Below, one piece after another: positions 25,060-33,114 of a DNA stretch of 64,000 bases. The position numbers and the translations under genes are program-made. This DNA is from Geothrix sp. (GTDB taxonomy: Bacteria; Acidobacteriota; Holophagae; Holophagales; Holophagaceae): assembly GCA_019449415.1 (NCBI GenBank), contig JAGRPP010000021.1, positions 57,737 to 121,736 on the forward strand, written 5' to 3'. The notes under the pieces are model-generated. The model had not been told where the DNA came from. It searched no databases and was given only the letters and a program-made list of their open reading frames with translations. Position 1 is the stretch's first letter, and every line of letters starts with the position of its first letter.

Positions 25060-27578
25060 CCCGCCGCCGCCGTTCCCCACGCCCCGAGCAAGGGCGGGAC
25101 AAGACCCCCAACCAGATGGGTGTGCTGAAGGACTCGGGCTATCAGATCCCCTGGCTGGGCCTGGGCCGCACCTTCAATCCCAACCTGGACACCGGCACCG
25201 AGGGCATCGGCACCTGGCGCGAGCTGCACGACGCGCTGCGCGATCCCAAGGCTGCCGCCTGCCTGGATCTCCGCTGCCAAGTGGTGGCTGATCTGCCCTG
25301 GGACCTGGTGCCCCAGCCGGGGACCTCGCCGCGGGCCATGGATCTGGTCCGCCGCGCCCTGAAGGGCCTGAACCTGGTGGAAGATATCGAGGAGATGGCG
25401 AAGGCCGCCTATTACGGCCTGGTGCCCCTGGAGGTCCACTGGGACACGGTGAAGGGCGAGCTGCTGCCGGTGGACCTGGAGAGCTTCGAGCCCATCCACC
25501 TAAGCTTCGATCCCGACCGCCAGCCCATGGTGGCCGGCGAGGTGGCTGAACCCGGCAAGCTGATCCTCCACCGGCACGGCAGCCACTTCCGCAACCCCTG
25601 GGGCCTGGGCCGGGGCCGCACCATCCCCCGCTGGGTGCGGGTCAAGGTGGCCATCGCTTACGCGACCTATCGGGACTATCCGCGCTATGCCCATGACCGC
25701 ATGGTGTTCCGTTATCCCGACGGCACCCAGGATGAGGAGCAGGCCCGCTACATCCAGATTGCCAGCAAGCTCATGGACAGTCCCGGCGTGGTGATTCCCG
25801 AGGGGATGACCGCCGAACGGCTCCAGCTCGACAGCAAGTTCGAGATGGGCGTGAAGCTGCTGGAGGCTGCGGACTCCCAGATCGCCGTGGGGATCCTGGG
25901 CAACACCCTCACCACCAGCGAGGGCCGACACGGCACCCAGGCCCTGGGCTCCGTCCACCAGGAGCAGTCTGACCGGCAGGAGAGCGCCGATGCCCGCCGC
26001 ATCGAAGCCACCCTGAACCGCACGCTCATCCCCTGGATCGTGTTCCTGAACCTGGGCCCCGACGAGGTTCCTCCGCTCTTCCGCCTGGAGAAGCAGGTCA
26101 AGGCCTCCATCAAGGACCGCCTGCTCTCCGTCACCACCCTCCGCAAAGAAGGCCTGAACCCCTCTGTGGTCTGGTTGCGGGAGACCTTCGGCATTCCCGC
26201 ACCCCAGGACGAAAAGGACGAACTGGAGCCGCCCGAAGCTCCTGTGGCCATCCCGCTGCCGCCGGCGAAGCCTGGGGCGGCCACCGACCAGGAGCTGGAG
26301 GACCCCACTGAACTGGCGGACGCGGACATGGATCCCGCTGACGCCATGCTGGCCCGCTGGGCCGATGGCTATGTCCGGCGTCAGGGCGTGGTGGCCCAGC
26401 TGGTGGCCGCCGCCCTCCAGGAGGCCCAGGACTTCGCCCACGCCTGGACGGCGGCCCTGGCCGTCGCCAAAGATTTCCCCGTCAGCGCCGGGGAGGCGCT
26501 TTTCACGGCGATGCAGGCCGCCCGGAACCTTGGCGCCTTCCAGGCCGGGCAGGAGGGGCATGGCCTCGGGTTGGCTGATGGCCTCGCCATCGACTACGGG
26601 ATGGTGCCGGACCAGGCCCTGGCCTGGCTGCGAGGCAAACTGCCCCTGACCTTCGACCAGGTGGAGGGGCTGAAGGACGCCGAGCTGCGGGCCCGCGCCT
26701 TCTGGGTGGCTGGCGTGGACCAGCTGAACCTCCTGACCGACCTCCAGGCCTCCATGGCCGACGCCTTGGCCGCCGGTACGCCCTTCGACGAGTGGAAGGC
26801 CACCTGGCTGACCCGGCTGTCGGGCCTGGGTGTGACCGAGGATCGGCTCCGGCTGGCCTTCGACACCCAGATCCACAGCGCCTACATGGGCGGCCGGATG
26901 ACAGGCCTCCAGGCCAACCCCCTGGTGCAGAACCTCACCTATGTCACCGCTGGGGATGAGCGGGTGCGCCCCGCCCACCGCATCCTCGACGGCGTCACCC
27001 GACCCAAGACCGATCCCTTCTGGGACACCCACACGCCGCCCCTGGGCTTCCGCTGCCGCTGCCGTATCCGGGCTGCAGAAACCGACCGCAAGGTGACCCA
27101 GAGCACCGATCCCCGCCTGCTGACGCCACCGGAATCCGGCTTCGGCAAGGGGGCCCCCAGCTTCGCCCGCTACCTGGACACCCAGGCGCGGGAGGCCATG
27201 CCCTGGAAGCCCGTGCCCACGGGCAGCCCCGCCTGGTCCTGGCTGGATCGAACCGTCCCCAGCCCCATGGCCCCGGCACCCGCACCGCCGAGGATCTCTC
27301 CCACGGAAGGCCTGGTGACGGATCCCTCGGGCCGCGTGGTGGCCGCTCCCGGTGCCAACCAGCCAGTGCTGGATGCCCTCCAGGCGCCGGCGGAGATCTG
27401 GCTGGGCCCCGTGGAGGGCCCCGAAGGCCAGCTCGCCCTGCAGCTCAACTACCTGCTCCCCCTTCCCAACGACCAGGTGCTCCTGGTGCCCGTGCAGGGC
27501 GGCATTGTGCCGCGGGCCCAGGGACCCCAGGTCCTGTCTGATCCGGCCCCATGGCGCCGGGGTGTGAGGCTCCGATGA
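25056..27578 (+). CDS. Portal protein (DUF935) fused to MuF head-morphogenesis domain
   Basis: The 840-residue protein is far longer than Mu gp29. Residues about 15-400 have the DUF935 portal pattern (an early WRELHDALRDPKAAACLDLR). After a Pro-rich linker comes a second protein: helical repeats and then a MuF domain at about residues 605-675. That domain has FDTQIHSAYMGGRM, DERVRPAHRILDGV and the PPLGFRCRCRIR cysteine motif. In Mu these are separate genes (29 and 30). The C-terminal 75 residues form another small domain with a PAEIWLGPVEG motif. GTG start in a GTGA overlap. Confidence 0.88.
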   Translation: MTRRRRSPRPEQGRDKTPNQMGVLKDSGYQIPWLGLGRTFNPNLDTGTEGIGTWRELHDALRDPKAAACLDLRCQVVADLPWDLVPQPGTSPRAMDLVRRALKGLNLVEDIEEMAKAAYYGLVPLEVHWDTVKGELLPVDLESFEPIHLSFDPDRQPMVAGEVAEPGKLILHRHGSHFRNPWGLGRGRTIPRWVRVKVAIAYATYRDYPRYAHDRMVFRYPDGTQDEEQARYIQIASKLMDSPGVVIPEGMTAERLQLDSKFEMGVKLLEAADSQIAVGILGNTLTTSEGRHGTQALGSVHQEQSDRQESADARRIEATLNRTLIPWIVFLNLGPDEVPPLFRLEKQVKASIKDRLLSVTTLRKEGLNPSVVWLRETFGIPAPQDEKDELEPPEAPVAIPLPPAKPGAATDQELEDPTELADADMDPADAMLARWADGYVRRQGVVAQLVAAALQEAQDFAHAWTAALAVAKDFPVSAGEALFTAMQAARNLGAFQAGQEGHGLGLADGLAIDYGMVPDQALAWLRGKLPLTFDQVEGLKDAELRARAFWVAGVDQLNLLTDLQASMADALAAGTPFDEWKATWLTRLSGLGVTEDRLRLAFDTQIHSAYMGGRMTGLQANPLVQNLTYVTAGDERVRPAHRILDGVTRPKTDPFWDTHTPPLGFRCRCRIRAAETDRKVTQSTDPRLLTPPESGFGKGAPSFARYLDTQAREAMPWKPVPTGSPAWSWLDRTVPSPMAPAPAPPRISPTEGLVTDPSGRVVAAPGANQPVLDALQAPAEIWLGPVEGPEGQLALQLNYLLPLPNDQVLLVPVQGGIVPRAQGPQVLSDPAPWRRGVRLR

Positions 27579-28726
27579 ACCCATTTCGCCGCAAAGGCTC
27601 CTCCAAGGCCCCGAAGGGCCTTCCCCCCTGGCTTGGGTGGGCCAGGACCCTCCTCGCCGTTTTTAAAAGGGGTCTAAACGCACTCCGGCCCCTCCCGGGG
27701 GCCTCGGCGATCTGCCTGGAGGACCAGGAGGTCCCGGTGGTGACTTCGGGGGTCTTCAACGGCCACCGATTCACCGAGGCGGTGCTCAGGGAACTGGTGG
27801 AGACCTACAACTTCGCCGCCCAGCCTGCCCCCATCAAGCTCACCCACGCCGACAGGCAGAGCCCCGCGGCCGGCTGGGTAAAGGCTCTGCGCCTGGGTGA
27901 GTTCACCCCCCCTGGCCAGTCAAAGCCCAAGAAGGCCCTGCTGGCCACCCTGGCCCCCAATGATCTGGGGCGCGCCAAGGTCAAGTCCGGCGAGTTCCTG
28001 ATGCGGTCCATCGAAGCCTGGCCGCCCACCCACCCGAGCAACCCCACGCCCGGGAAATGGAACTTCAAAGCCCTCGCCCTGCTGGGCACCGACAGCCCTG
28101 CCTGCCCGAATCTCGGGCCCCTCAAGTTGGCCGAGGACGCCAGCGAGGTGGAAGTGCCCGTCCTGGCCCTTGGCCTGGACGACGAATCCCTCCACAACCC
28201 CGGCGGCCCTCAGCCGCCCGCCCTGAAAGGAACAGCCATGGAGCTGACCCCCGAACAGAAGGCGGCCCTGGAAAAGGCCCCCGCCACCGAAGCCGCCCTC
28301 GCGGAAGCCCAGAAGAAGAACGCCGACCTGGAAGCCAAGCTGGCCACCCAAGCGCTGACGCACGACACCTCCGTGGTGAAGGCAAGCCTCGCGGAGCTGG
28401 TGAAGGACGCGAAGCTCACCCCGGCCCAGGCCGAGGTGCTGGCCCCCGTGCTGCTCGCCCTGCCCGCCGAGGGCGAGGTGAAGCTGGCCGACGGCAAGAC
28501 CGCCAAGCCCCGCGAGGTTCTGATGGCCGTCCTGAGCGAGGGCGCCGCCCACGGGCTGAAGACGCCCCTCAAGGTGCCCGGCAAGCCCCCCGTGGAGCTG
28601 GCCGCCGGCAAGGGCGGCAAGTCTAAGGCCATGGCTGAGCTGGTGGACAAGTACAAAGCCTCCGGCAAGTCCCACGCCGACGCGGTGGCCTGCGCCGCCC
28701 AGGATCTCGACAAGGACGGCCAATAG
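27575..28726 (+). CDS. Capsid maturation protease with scaffold region (Mu gpI-like)
   Basis: The 383-residue protein has an N-terminal protease-type domain (VPVVTSGVFNGHRFTEAVL, IKLTHADRQSPAAGWVKAL) and a C-terminal coiled, Ala/Lys/Glu-rich scaffold region. A histidine in LTHAD and later serines could be catalytic. It lies between portal and capsid genes, as expected. ATG 27575 overlaps the portal stop. An internal start at 28238 probably yields the scaffold alone. Confidence 0.8.
   Translation: MNPFRRKGSSKAPKGLPPWLGWARTLLAVFKRGLNALRPLPGASAICLEDQEVPVVTSGVFNGHRFTEAVLRELVETYNFAAQPAPIKLTHADRQSPAAGWVKALRLGEFTPPGQSKPKKALLATLAPNDLGRAKVKSGEFLMRSIEAWPPTHPSNPTPGKWNFKALALLGTDSPACPNLGPLKLAEDASEVEVPVLALGLDDESLHNPGGPQPPALKGTAMELTPEQKAALEKAPATEAALAEAQKKNADLEAKLATQALTHDTSVVKASLAELVKDAKLTPAQAEVLAPVLLALPAEGEVKLADGKTAKPREVLMAVLSEGAAHGLKTPLKVPGKPPVELAAGKGGKSKAMAELVDKYKASGKSHADAVACAAQDLDKDGQ
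28238..28726 (+). CDS. Scaffold protein from internal start (Mu Z-like)
   Basis: Inside the protease gene an ATG at 28238 lies behind AAAGGA at a usable distance and begins MELTPEQKAALEKAP. This is exactly where the protease domain ends after a Pro/Gly linker. The 162-residue product would be the helical scaffold without protease. Mu makes its scaffold this way from the 3' part of gene I. Nested translation is inference from the site. Confidence 0.55.
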   Translation: MELTPEQKAALEKAPATEAALAEAQKKNADLEAKLATQALTHDTSVVKASLAELVKDAKLTPAQAEVLAPVLLALPAEGEVKLADGKTAKPREVLMAVLSEGAAHGLKTPLKVPGKPPVELAAGKGGKSKAMAELVDKYKASGKSHADAVACAAQDLDKDGQ

Positions 28727-28822
28727 ACCGCCGGCACCGGGGGCCGGTCCTGGACTGGCCCCCGCATTCCGTCCCGGCCGGTAGCCGGGTCCCTCCTCGC
28801 AACCCTTTCCCGGAGTTCATCC

Positions 28823-29200
28823 ATGTCCCAGTACGGACTGACCCTTAATGCCCCCATCGCGACCGATGTGACTGCCATGAAGGCGGCCTACGAGGACCCC
28901 GACACTGGCGTGGCCGTGGTCCCCAATGTCGCCAAGGCCAAGTGCATCGGCCTTTTCGTCGAAGACACCAAGGCCAGCGCCGGCCAGGTGGCCATCGCCA
29001 CCGAAGGCGTGCAGCCCGCCGTGGCTGGCGGCGCCCTGTCCATCAATGACAGCGTCGCCACGGACAACCAGGGCCGCATGGTCCTGGCTGCCGGGGCCGG
29101 CGGCGAGAAGGTCTGGTGTGTCGGCTTCGCCCGGAACGCCGTGACCGCCGCAGGGGACACCGTCGACATCCTCATCCACCCCCACCAGGTCGTGATCTAG
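28823..29200 (+). CDS. Head decoration protein (DUF2190-like)
   Basis: The 125-residue, mostly beta protein contains the pattern AVVPNVAKAKCIGLFVEDTK and the late GDTVDILIHPHQVV, as in capsid cement/DUF2190 proteins. It sits between scaffold and major capsid genes. A stem GGGGGCC / GGCCCCC at about 28739-28763 lies in the gap before it. The 84-bp gap after it (29201-29284) holds only a short hairpin. Confidence 0.7.
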   Translation: MSQYGLTLNAPIATDVTAMKAAYEDPDTGVAVVPNVAKAKCIGLFVEDTKASAGQVAIATEGVQPAVAGGALSINDSVATDNQGRMVLAAGAGGEKVWCVGFARNAVTAAGDTVDILIHPHQVVI

Positions 29201-29284
29201 GCCTTCGGGCCTGGGACTGCACTGGGCCGCGAGGCCCTGACCTTCACCTTTCCGCCCCTTCAGACCTTCCTCAGGAGCCAAGCA

Positions 29285-30238
29285 ATGCTGCACATCGCTG
29301 ATGTCATCAACATGCTCCCCGGCACCTCCATCGCCTACAAGGGCGACGGGGGCATCGCCGACGAGCTGTTCAACACCATCCCGGTCGAACTCGAGGCCGG
29401 AACCTACACCCAGTTCGGCCGGGAGTTCGCCTTCCGCATGGAGGATCCCTCCATGTCCCGTCTCGGCGAGGCCAAGGAGATCGACTTCTCTGAGAGCCAG
29501 GTCCCCTTCCTGGCGAAGCCCTACGCCCTGAAGACGGGCATCGCCTACGACATCGAGAACCTGACCCCCGTCCAGGTGAACCGCATCCAGCAGGCCGTGA
29601 CCGGGCTGACGGACACCCTCAACCGCTGGCGGGAGAAGCAGGCCTACACCCTGGTGGATTCATTCACCAAGGACGCCGTGGGTGCCAGTTGGGCCCTCGA
29701 TGCCTCCGACCCCATCAAGGACGCCAAGACCCTCGGCCAGAAGCTGGCCATGCCCTCGAACTTCGCCGTCATCGGCAAGCGGGTCTTCGACAGGATGATC
29801 TATCACCCCAAGGTGGTGGCCCTCCGCGCCAACACCCGCCCCGGTTCCCTCACCAAGGAAGACCTGGCGGCCATCCTCGAAGTGGATCAGATCTTCGTGC
29901 CCACCATGAAGGCGAACACCGCCATCCGGGGCCGGGCCGAGACGCTGGACTACATCTGGGGTGACTGCTTCTTCCTGGGCCACAAGGCTCCCACCCAGGA
30001 GATCGGCACGGAGCAGATCACCTTCGCCGCCCTGCTGAAGGTGCAGAACTTCAACCTCAAGGCCGCCAACCGGGAATCCCAGGTCTACTCGTCCTCCGAG
30101 AAGGGTACCCTGGTCCGCGTCTGGGAGAACGAGGACCGCGGCTTCGCCGGCACCGCCATGGTGCAGGTGGGCCGCAAGTACGACACCAAGGTCATCGCCG
30201 CCGACCTGGGCCGTGGCCTCTCCGGCATCCTGGCCTAG
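29285..30238 (+). CDS. Major capsid protein
   Basis: The 317-residue protein has the size and place of a Mu-like major head protein. A long N-terminal arm (FAFRMEDPSMSRLGEAKEI) leads into an HK97-type core. Strand segments are ILEVDQIFVPTMKANTAI and YIWGDCFFLGHKAP, and the protein ends with a VGRKYDTKVIAADLG strand. A CAGGAGCC ribosome binding site precedes the ATG. Identity rests mostly on size, order and fold-like pattern. Confidence 0.82.
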   Translation: MLHIADVINMLPGTSIAYKGDGGIADELFNTIPVELEAGTYTQFGREFAFRMEDPSMSRLGEAKEIDFSESQVPFLAKPYALKTGIAYDIENLTPVQVNRIQQAVTGLTDTLNRWREKQAYTLVDSFTKDAVGASWALDASDPIKDAKTLGQKLAMPSNFAVIGKRVFDRMIYHPKVVALRANTRPGSLTKEDLAAILEVDQIFVPTMKANTAIRGRAETLDYIWGDCFFLGHKAPTQEIGTEQITFAALLKVQNFNLKAANRESQVYSSSEKGTLVRVWENEDRGFAGTAMVQVGRKYDTKVIAADLGRGLSGILA

Positions 30239-30240
30239 CC

Positions 30241-30654
30241 ATGGCCTGGTTCACCCCTGAGGCCCTGGCCACCCGGTTGTCCTCCCTGGAGCTGCGTCAG
30301 CTCTCCACGGGGGATGGCCGCGCCACGGCTCCGGACAACACGGTCCTTCAGGCCGCGCTGGACCGGGCCGAGGCGGAGGTGCGCGGCGTGCTCTCCGGCC
30401 GGGGCACCCTGGCCGCCGCCGCACCCACGGGCGCCCTCGCGGACATCACCCTCGACCTGGCGGTGGAAGGCCTCTTCCTCCGCCAGCCGGGGGAGGCCGC
30501 CAAGCTGCCTGAGGGGTGGGCGGATCGCCTCAAGCGATCCCGCCAGCTGCTGGACCGCTACGCCTCGGGGGAGATCCCCATCGCCACCCTGCCCGTGGGT
30601 CACCGTCTGGCGGCCCTCAACCCGGCTTCGCCCGTGGATGGGGCCTTCCTGTGA
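30241..30654 (+). CDS. Head-tail connector (DUF1320, Mu gp36-like)
   Basis: The 137-residue protein begins MAWFTPEALATRLSSLEL and has LQAALDRAEAEVRGVLSGR, the DUF1320 pattern. Members form the ring below the portal. It starts 2 bases behind the capsid stop and overlaps the next gene (GTGA). Confidence 0.82.
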   Translation: MAWFTPEALATRLSSLELRQLSTGDGRATAPDNTVLQAALDRAEAEVRGVLSGRGTLAAAAPTGALADITLDLAVEGLFLRQPGEAAKLPEGWADRLKRSRQLLDRYASGEIPIATLPVGHRLAALNPASPVDGAFL

Positions 30655-31232
30655 AGGCCTCCGAGATGCTCCGCAACCTCCAGGCCATGCTCGACCGGGC
30701 CAATGACCCGGCTCCGGTCCTCCGCGCCATCGGCGATCTCATGGTGGCCAGCGCGGACCGCAACTTCGAGGCCGAGGGCCGCCCCGCCTGGAAGCCCGTC
30801 GCTCCCGCGACGGCCCGCCGCAAGGCCAAGGCCGGGCACGGCAAGATCCTGATGTGGTCCGGCCGTCTGGCTCGCTCCGTCACCTTCAAGGTGGCGGGCC
30901 GGACCGTGGTCATGGGTTCCAACGAGCCCCACGCCCGGATCCATCAGGAGGGCGGGGTCATCCAGCGCCAGGGCCGGGAAGGCACCGTGCGGCTCCGCAC
31001 CGACGCCAAAGGCCGCCTGCTCCGCCAAGGCAAGGAGGGCCGCAAGGCCCGTCTGGCTGTCTTCGCTTCCTCCTCGCACAAGCGGGCCGTGGAGCGGGCC
31101 TTCACCCATGGGGCCTACCAGATCCGCATCCCCGCCCGCCCCTACCTGACCTTCCAGCCTGGGGAGCCTGAAGCCTACGGCGCCCTTGTCATGGACTTCG
31201 TCCTTACCGGCCAGATCGGAGGCCGACCGTGA
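30651..31232 (+). CDS. Phage virion morphogenesis protein (Mu gpG-like)
   Basis: The 193-residue protein has PAWKPVAPATARRKAK and LMWSGRLARSVTFKV, then ARIHQEGG and IPARPYLTF. These are hallmarks of the phage virion morphogenesis/tail completion family. The GTG start at 30651 lies in an overlap. It has an Arg/Lys-rich insertion (RLRTDAKGRLLRQGKEGRKA) before the IPARPYL motif. Confidence 0.88.
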   Translation: MKASEMLRNLQAMLDRANDPAPVLRAIGDLMVASADRNFEAEGRPAWKPVAPATARRKAKAGHGKILMWSGRLARSVTFKVAGRTVVMGSNEPHARIHQEGGVIQRQGREGTVRLRTDAKGRLLRQGKEGRKARLAVFASSSHKRAVERAFTHGAYQIRIPARPYLTFQPGEPEAYGALVMDFVLTGQIGGRP

Positions 31233-31636
31233 TGTCCATTGAAGCCATCGAGCAGGAGGCCGTCACCAACCTGCTGGCCCTGGCCGATGGTGGCGAGATG
31301 CCCGAATTGGCAGGCTTCGCCATCGACAGCCTGGCCGGCCAGGTGGACCTGGAGAACGACCAGCTCCAGATCGCCACTCCCAGCCTTCTGGTGGCCGTGG
31401 TGGGCGCGGATCACGCGGGAGGGGCCGCGGCTGAGGCCGACACCCTGCAGCTGGCCTTCGTGGCTGTGGTGCCCGGCATGGATCAGAAAGTCCGCCGCCA
31501 GACCGCCATGGACGCCTTGATGGCCGTGCGGCGCTGGATGGACGAATTCGACACCCCCTACACCCCCACTTCAACCCGCACGGAGCGCCTCCACCCGGTG
31601 GTGGTCGCTGCGCTCTTCGCCAACCGGATCGGATGA
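31229..31636 (+). CDS. DUF1834 (Mu gp37-like) tail-terminator-type protein
   Basis: The 135-residue protein opens SIEAIEQEAVTNLLALA and has a central QLQIATPSLLVAVVGAD strand region, the DUF1834/gp37 pattern. The role is likely tail-terminator or head-tail joining. GTG 31229 overlaps the previous stop; ATG 31232 is the alternative start. Confidence 0.78.
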   Translation: MMSIEAIEQEAVTNLLALADGGEMPELAGFAIDSLAGQVDLENDQLQIATPSLLVAVVGADHAGGAAAEADTLQLAFVAVVPGMDQKVRRQTAMDALMAVRRWMDEFDTPYTPTSTRTERLHPVVVAALFANRIG

Positions 31637-31639
31637 CCC

Positions 31640-31819
31640 ATGCCGAAAGCCACCTCCCTCAACTCCACCCTCTGCCTGAACAAGAGCAACGACCCCTCCA
31701 TCCCGGAGAAGGGCCTGGAGATGCCCGCGGGCGTCTCCGTCGCCGTCACCGCCGCCCAGGCCACCTACCTCGCGAAGCTGCCCGGCGTGGTGATCGACGA
31801 CCAGGCCGCCAAGCCCTAG
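31640..31819 (+). CDS. 59-residue Mu gp38-like small protein
   Basis: An ATG 3 bases behind the previous stop begins a 59-residue protein with CLNKSNDPSIPEKGLEMPAG and a QATYLAKLPGVVIDD end. Mu-like phages carry a similarly small gene (38) between gp37 and the tail genes. Function unknown. The 75-bp gap behind it (31820-31894) contains only the ribosome binding site AAGGAG for the next gene. Confidence 0.6.
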   Translation: MPKATSLNSTLCLNKSNDPSIPEKGLEMPAGVSVAVTAAQATYLAKLPGVVIDDQAAKP

Positions 31820-31894
31820 CCAGGACCCGATCCGGCCCCCGGCCTGGGAGCCCAGCGTCCTACTCCCCCCTGTTCAAATTCAAGGAGATCAAGC

Positions 31895-32563
31895 ATGGCC
31901 ACCGCCACTTTCAACCGGAAAGCCATCCAGGCCGCTCCGGGCTACCTCTACCTGGTTCCCACCCCGGCAACGGTGGTGGCCACCACCCCTGACACCATCA
32001 CCAAGGAGTTGCTGGAGAACTTCCTGGTGGATGGCACCATCCGCAGCGCCCTCAAGGCTGGCATCAAGCCCTGGCGCGTGCTGGACGCCAACGGCCTCAA
32101 CCTCACCATCAAGCAGGCGCCCGTGACGGTGAAGTCCGACGACGCCCCGGACGAGATCATCGGCTACGAGGATGTCGCGTTCGGTGGCGACACCACGGTG
32201 CTGGATGTGGATGTGAGGGGCTTCAAGGACATCCTCAGCGCCGCTGCTGCCCAGGTGCTCACCACCGTGGCCAGTCCCACTCAGGCGGGTCGGGAAACCC
32301 TGCTGGGCGGCGGCCAGCGCAATGTCACCACCTACCTGGGCCTCTACCGCTATGAGTCCAGGGAATTCCCCGGGGAATTCCGCCATGTCCTCATCCCGGC
32401 CATGGTCTTCAACCTCGATGGTGCCAGTCCCCTGGCCAAGGGGAAGGCCCGCGAGCTGAAGGTCAAGTTCCAGGCGCAGGACAGCGGCCTGCTCTACGAC
32501 CCCGTCACCAGCAAGCCCGTGATCTGGGTCGAGGACTATGTCACCGCTGCGAAGACGGCCTAA
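31895..32563 (+). CDS. Major tail tube protein candidate
   Basis: The 222-residue, beta-rich protein follows the connector genes and precedes the chaperone and tape measure, the usual slot of a siphovirus tail tube. Segments such as LNLTIKQAPVTVKSDD and YRYESREFPGEFRHVLIPAM fit a beta-sandwich. No sheath gene exists nearby, which supports a non-contractile tail. Identity rests on order and character. Confidence 0.7.
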   Translation: MATATFNRKAIQAAPGYLYLVPTPATVVATTPDTITKELLENFLVDGTIRSALKAGIKPWRVLDANGLNLTIKQAPVTVKSDDAPDEIIGYEDVAFGGDTTVLDVDVRGFKDILSAAAAQVLTTVASPTQAGRETLLGGGQRNVTTYLGLYRYESREFPGEFRHVLIPAMVFNLDGASPLAKGKARELKVKFQAQDSGLLYDPVTSKPVIWVEDYVTAAKTA

Positions 32564-32566
32564 CCC

Positions 32567-32920
32567 ATGGCTGACACGAAGAAACTCTCCCAGATCCAAA
32601 TGGACATCGCCCTCCAGTTGGCCCCCCGGCTCACCGAGCCGGGGGTGTCCACGGAGATGGTGGCCACCTACCTCGCCTCGGCTTCCATCCTCATCAAGGC
32701 CCGTAAGGAGCCCGCCATGATGGAATCCCTCATTGAGCAGGCTGCCGAACTGCCCGCCGACAACGCTGCGGAGCTTCTCGCTGATTTTTTCGTGCAGTTC
32801 AAGAGCTGGAGCAAGCGTTCCCTCGGCTCTTTGGATCTGCCGACGCCGGAAGCGATGGCGAAGGTGGTTCTGACCGGCCGTCCGGAAGAGCCGCCCCCGG
32901 CCTCCTCGTCGCCCAGCTGA
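32567..32920 (+). CDS. Tail assembly chaperone, short form (gpG-like)
   Basis: The 117-residue, mainly helical protein (QIQMDIALQLAPRL, MESLIEQAAEL) lies directly before the tape measure gene, the conserved place of the G/GT chaperones. It ends in a Pro/Ser tail at 32920, while the -1 frame stays open to 33114 with coding character. It should hold the tape measure during tail assembly. Confidence 0.75.
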   Translation: MADTKKLSQIQMDIALQLAPRLTEPGVSTEMVATYLASASILIKARKEPAMMESLIEQAAELPADNAAELLADFFVQFKSWSKRSLGSLDLPTPEAMAKVVLTGRPEEPPPASSSPS

Positions 32921-33114
32921 TCGCCTCTGAGGCGGGGGGATGGGAGGCAGCCTCCCTCCTCCCCGCTGAGGATGCCCTCGCCTGGGCCGAGCGGATCCTG
33001 CGGGACCGCCGCTGGAGGGCCTGGGAACGAGCCCTCCAGATCCACGCCAGCGCCTTGCCCGCCTTCGCCCACGGCGGAAATGCCCCCGAACCGCCCCCAC
33101 CCCCTGAGGACTGA
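32567..33114 (+). CDS. Tail assembly chaperone, -1 frameshift form (gpGT-like)
   Basis: The -1 frame continues from inside the short chaperone to a TGA at 33112-33114. It encodes LLVAQLIASEAGGWEAASLL and a helical tail ending EPPPPPED, and it has no start codon of its own. A canonical slippery heptamer T-TTT-TTC is at 32785-32791 in the correct frame. A C-rich run (CCG CCC CCG, near 32898-32906) closer to the end is the alternative slip site. The fusion would be 182 residues. The tape measure ATG overlaps its stop. Confidence 0.7.

Noticed and set aside
25500..27584. A 694-codon open frame on the reverse strand opposite the portal-MuF gene.
   Set aside because: It mirrors the GC-rich codon positions of a clearly functional gene, has no recognisable domain and is His/Gln/Gly-rich as expected for an antisense shadow.
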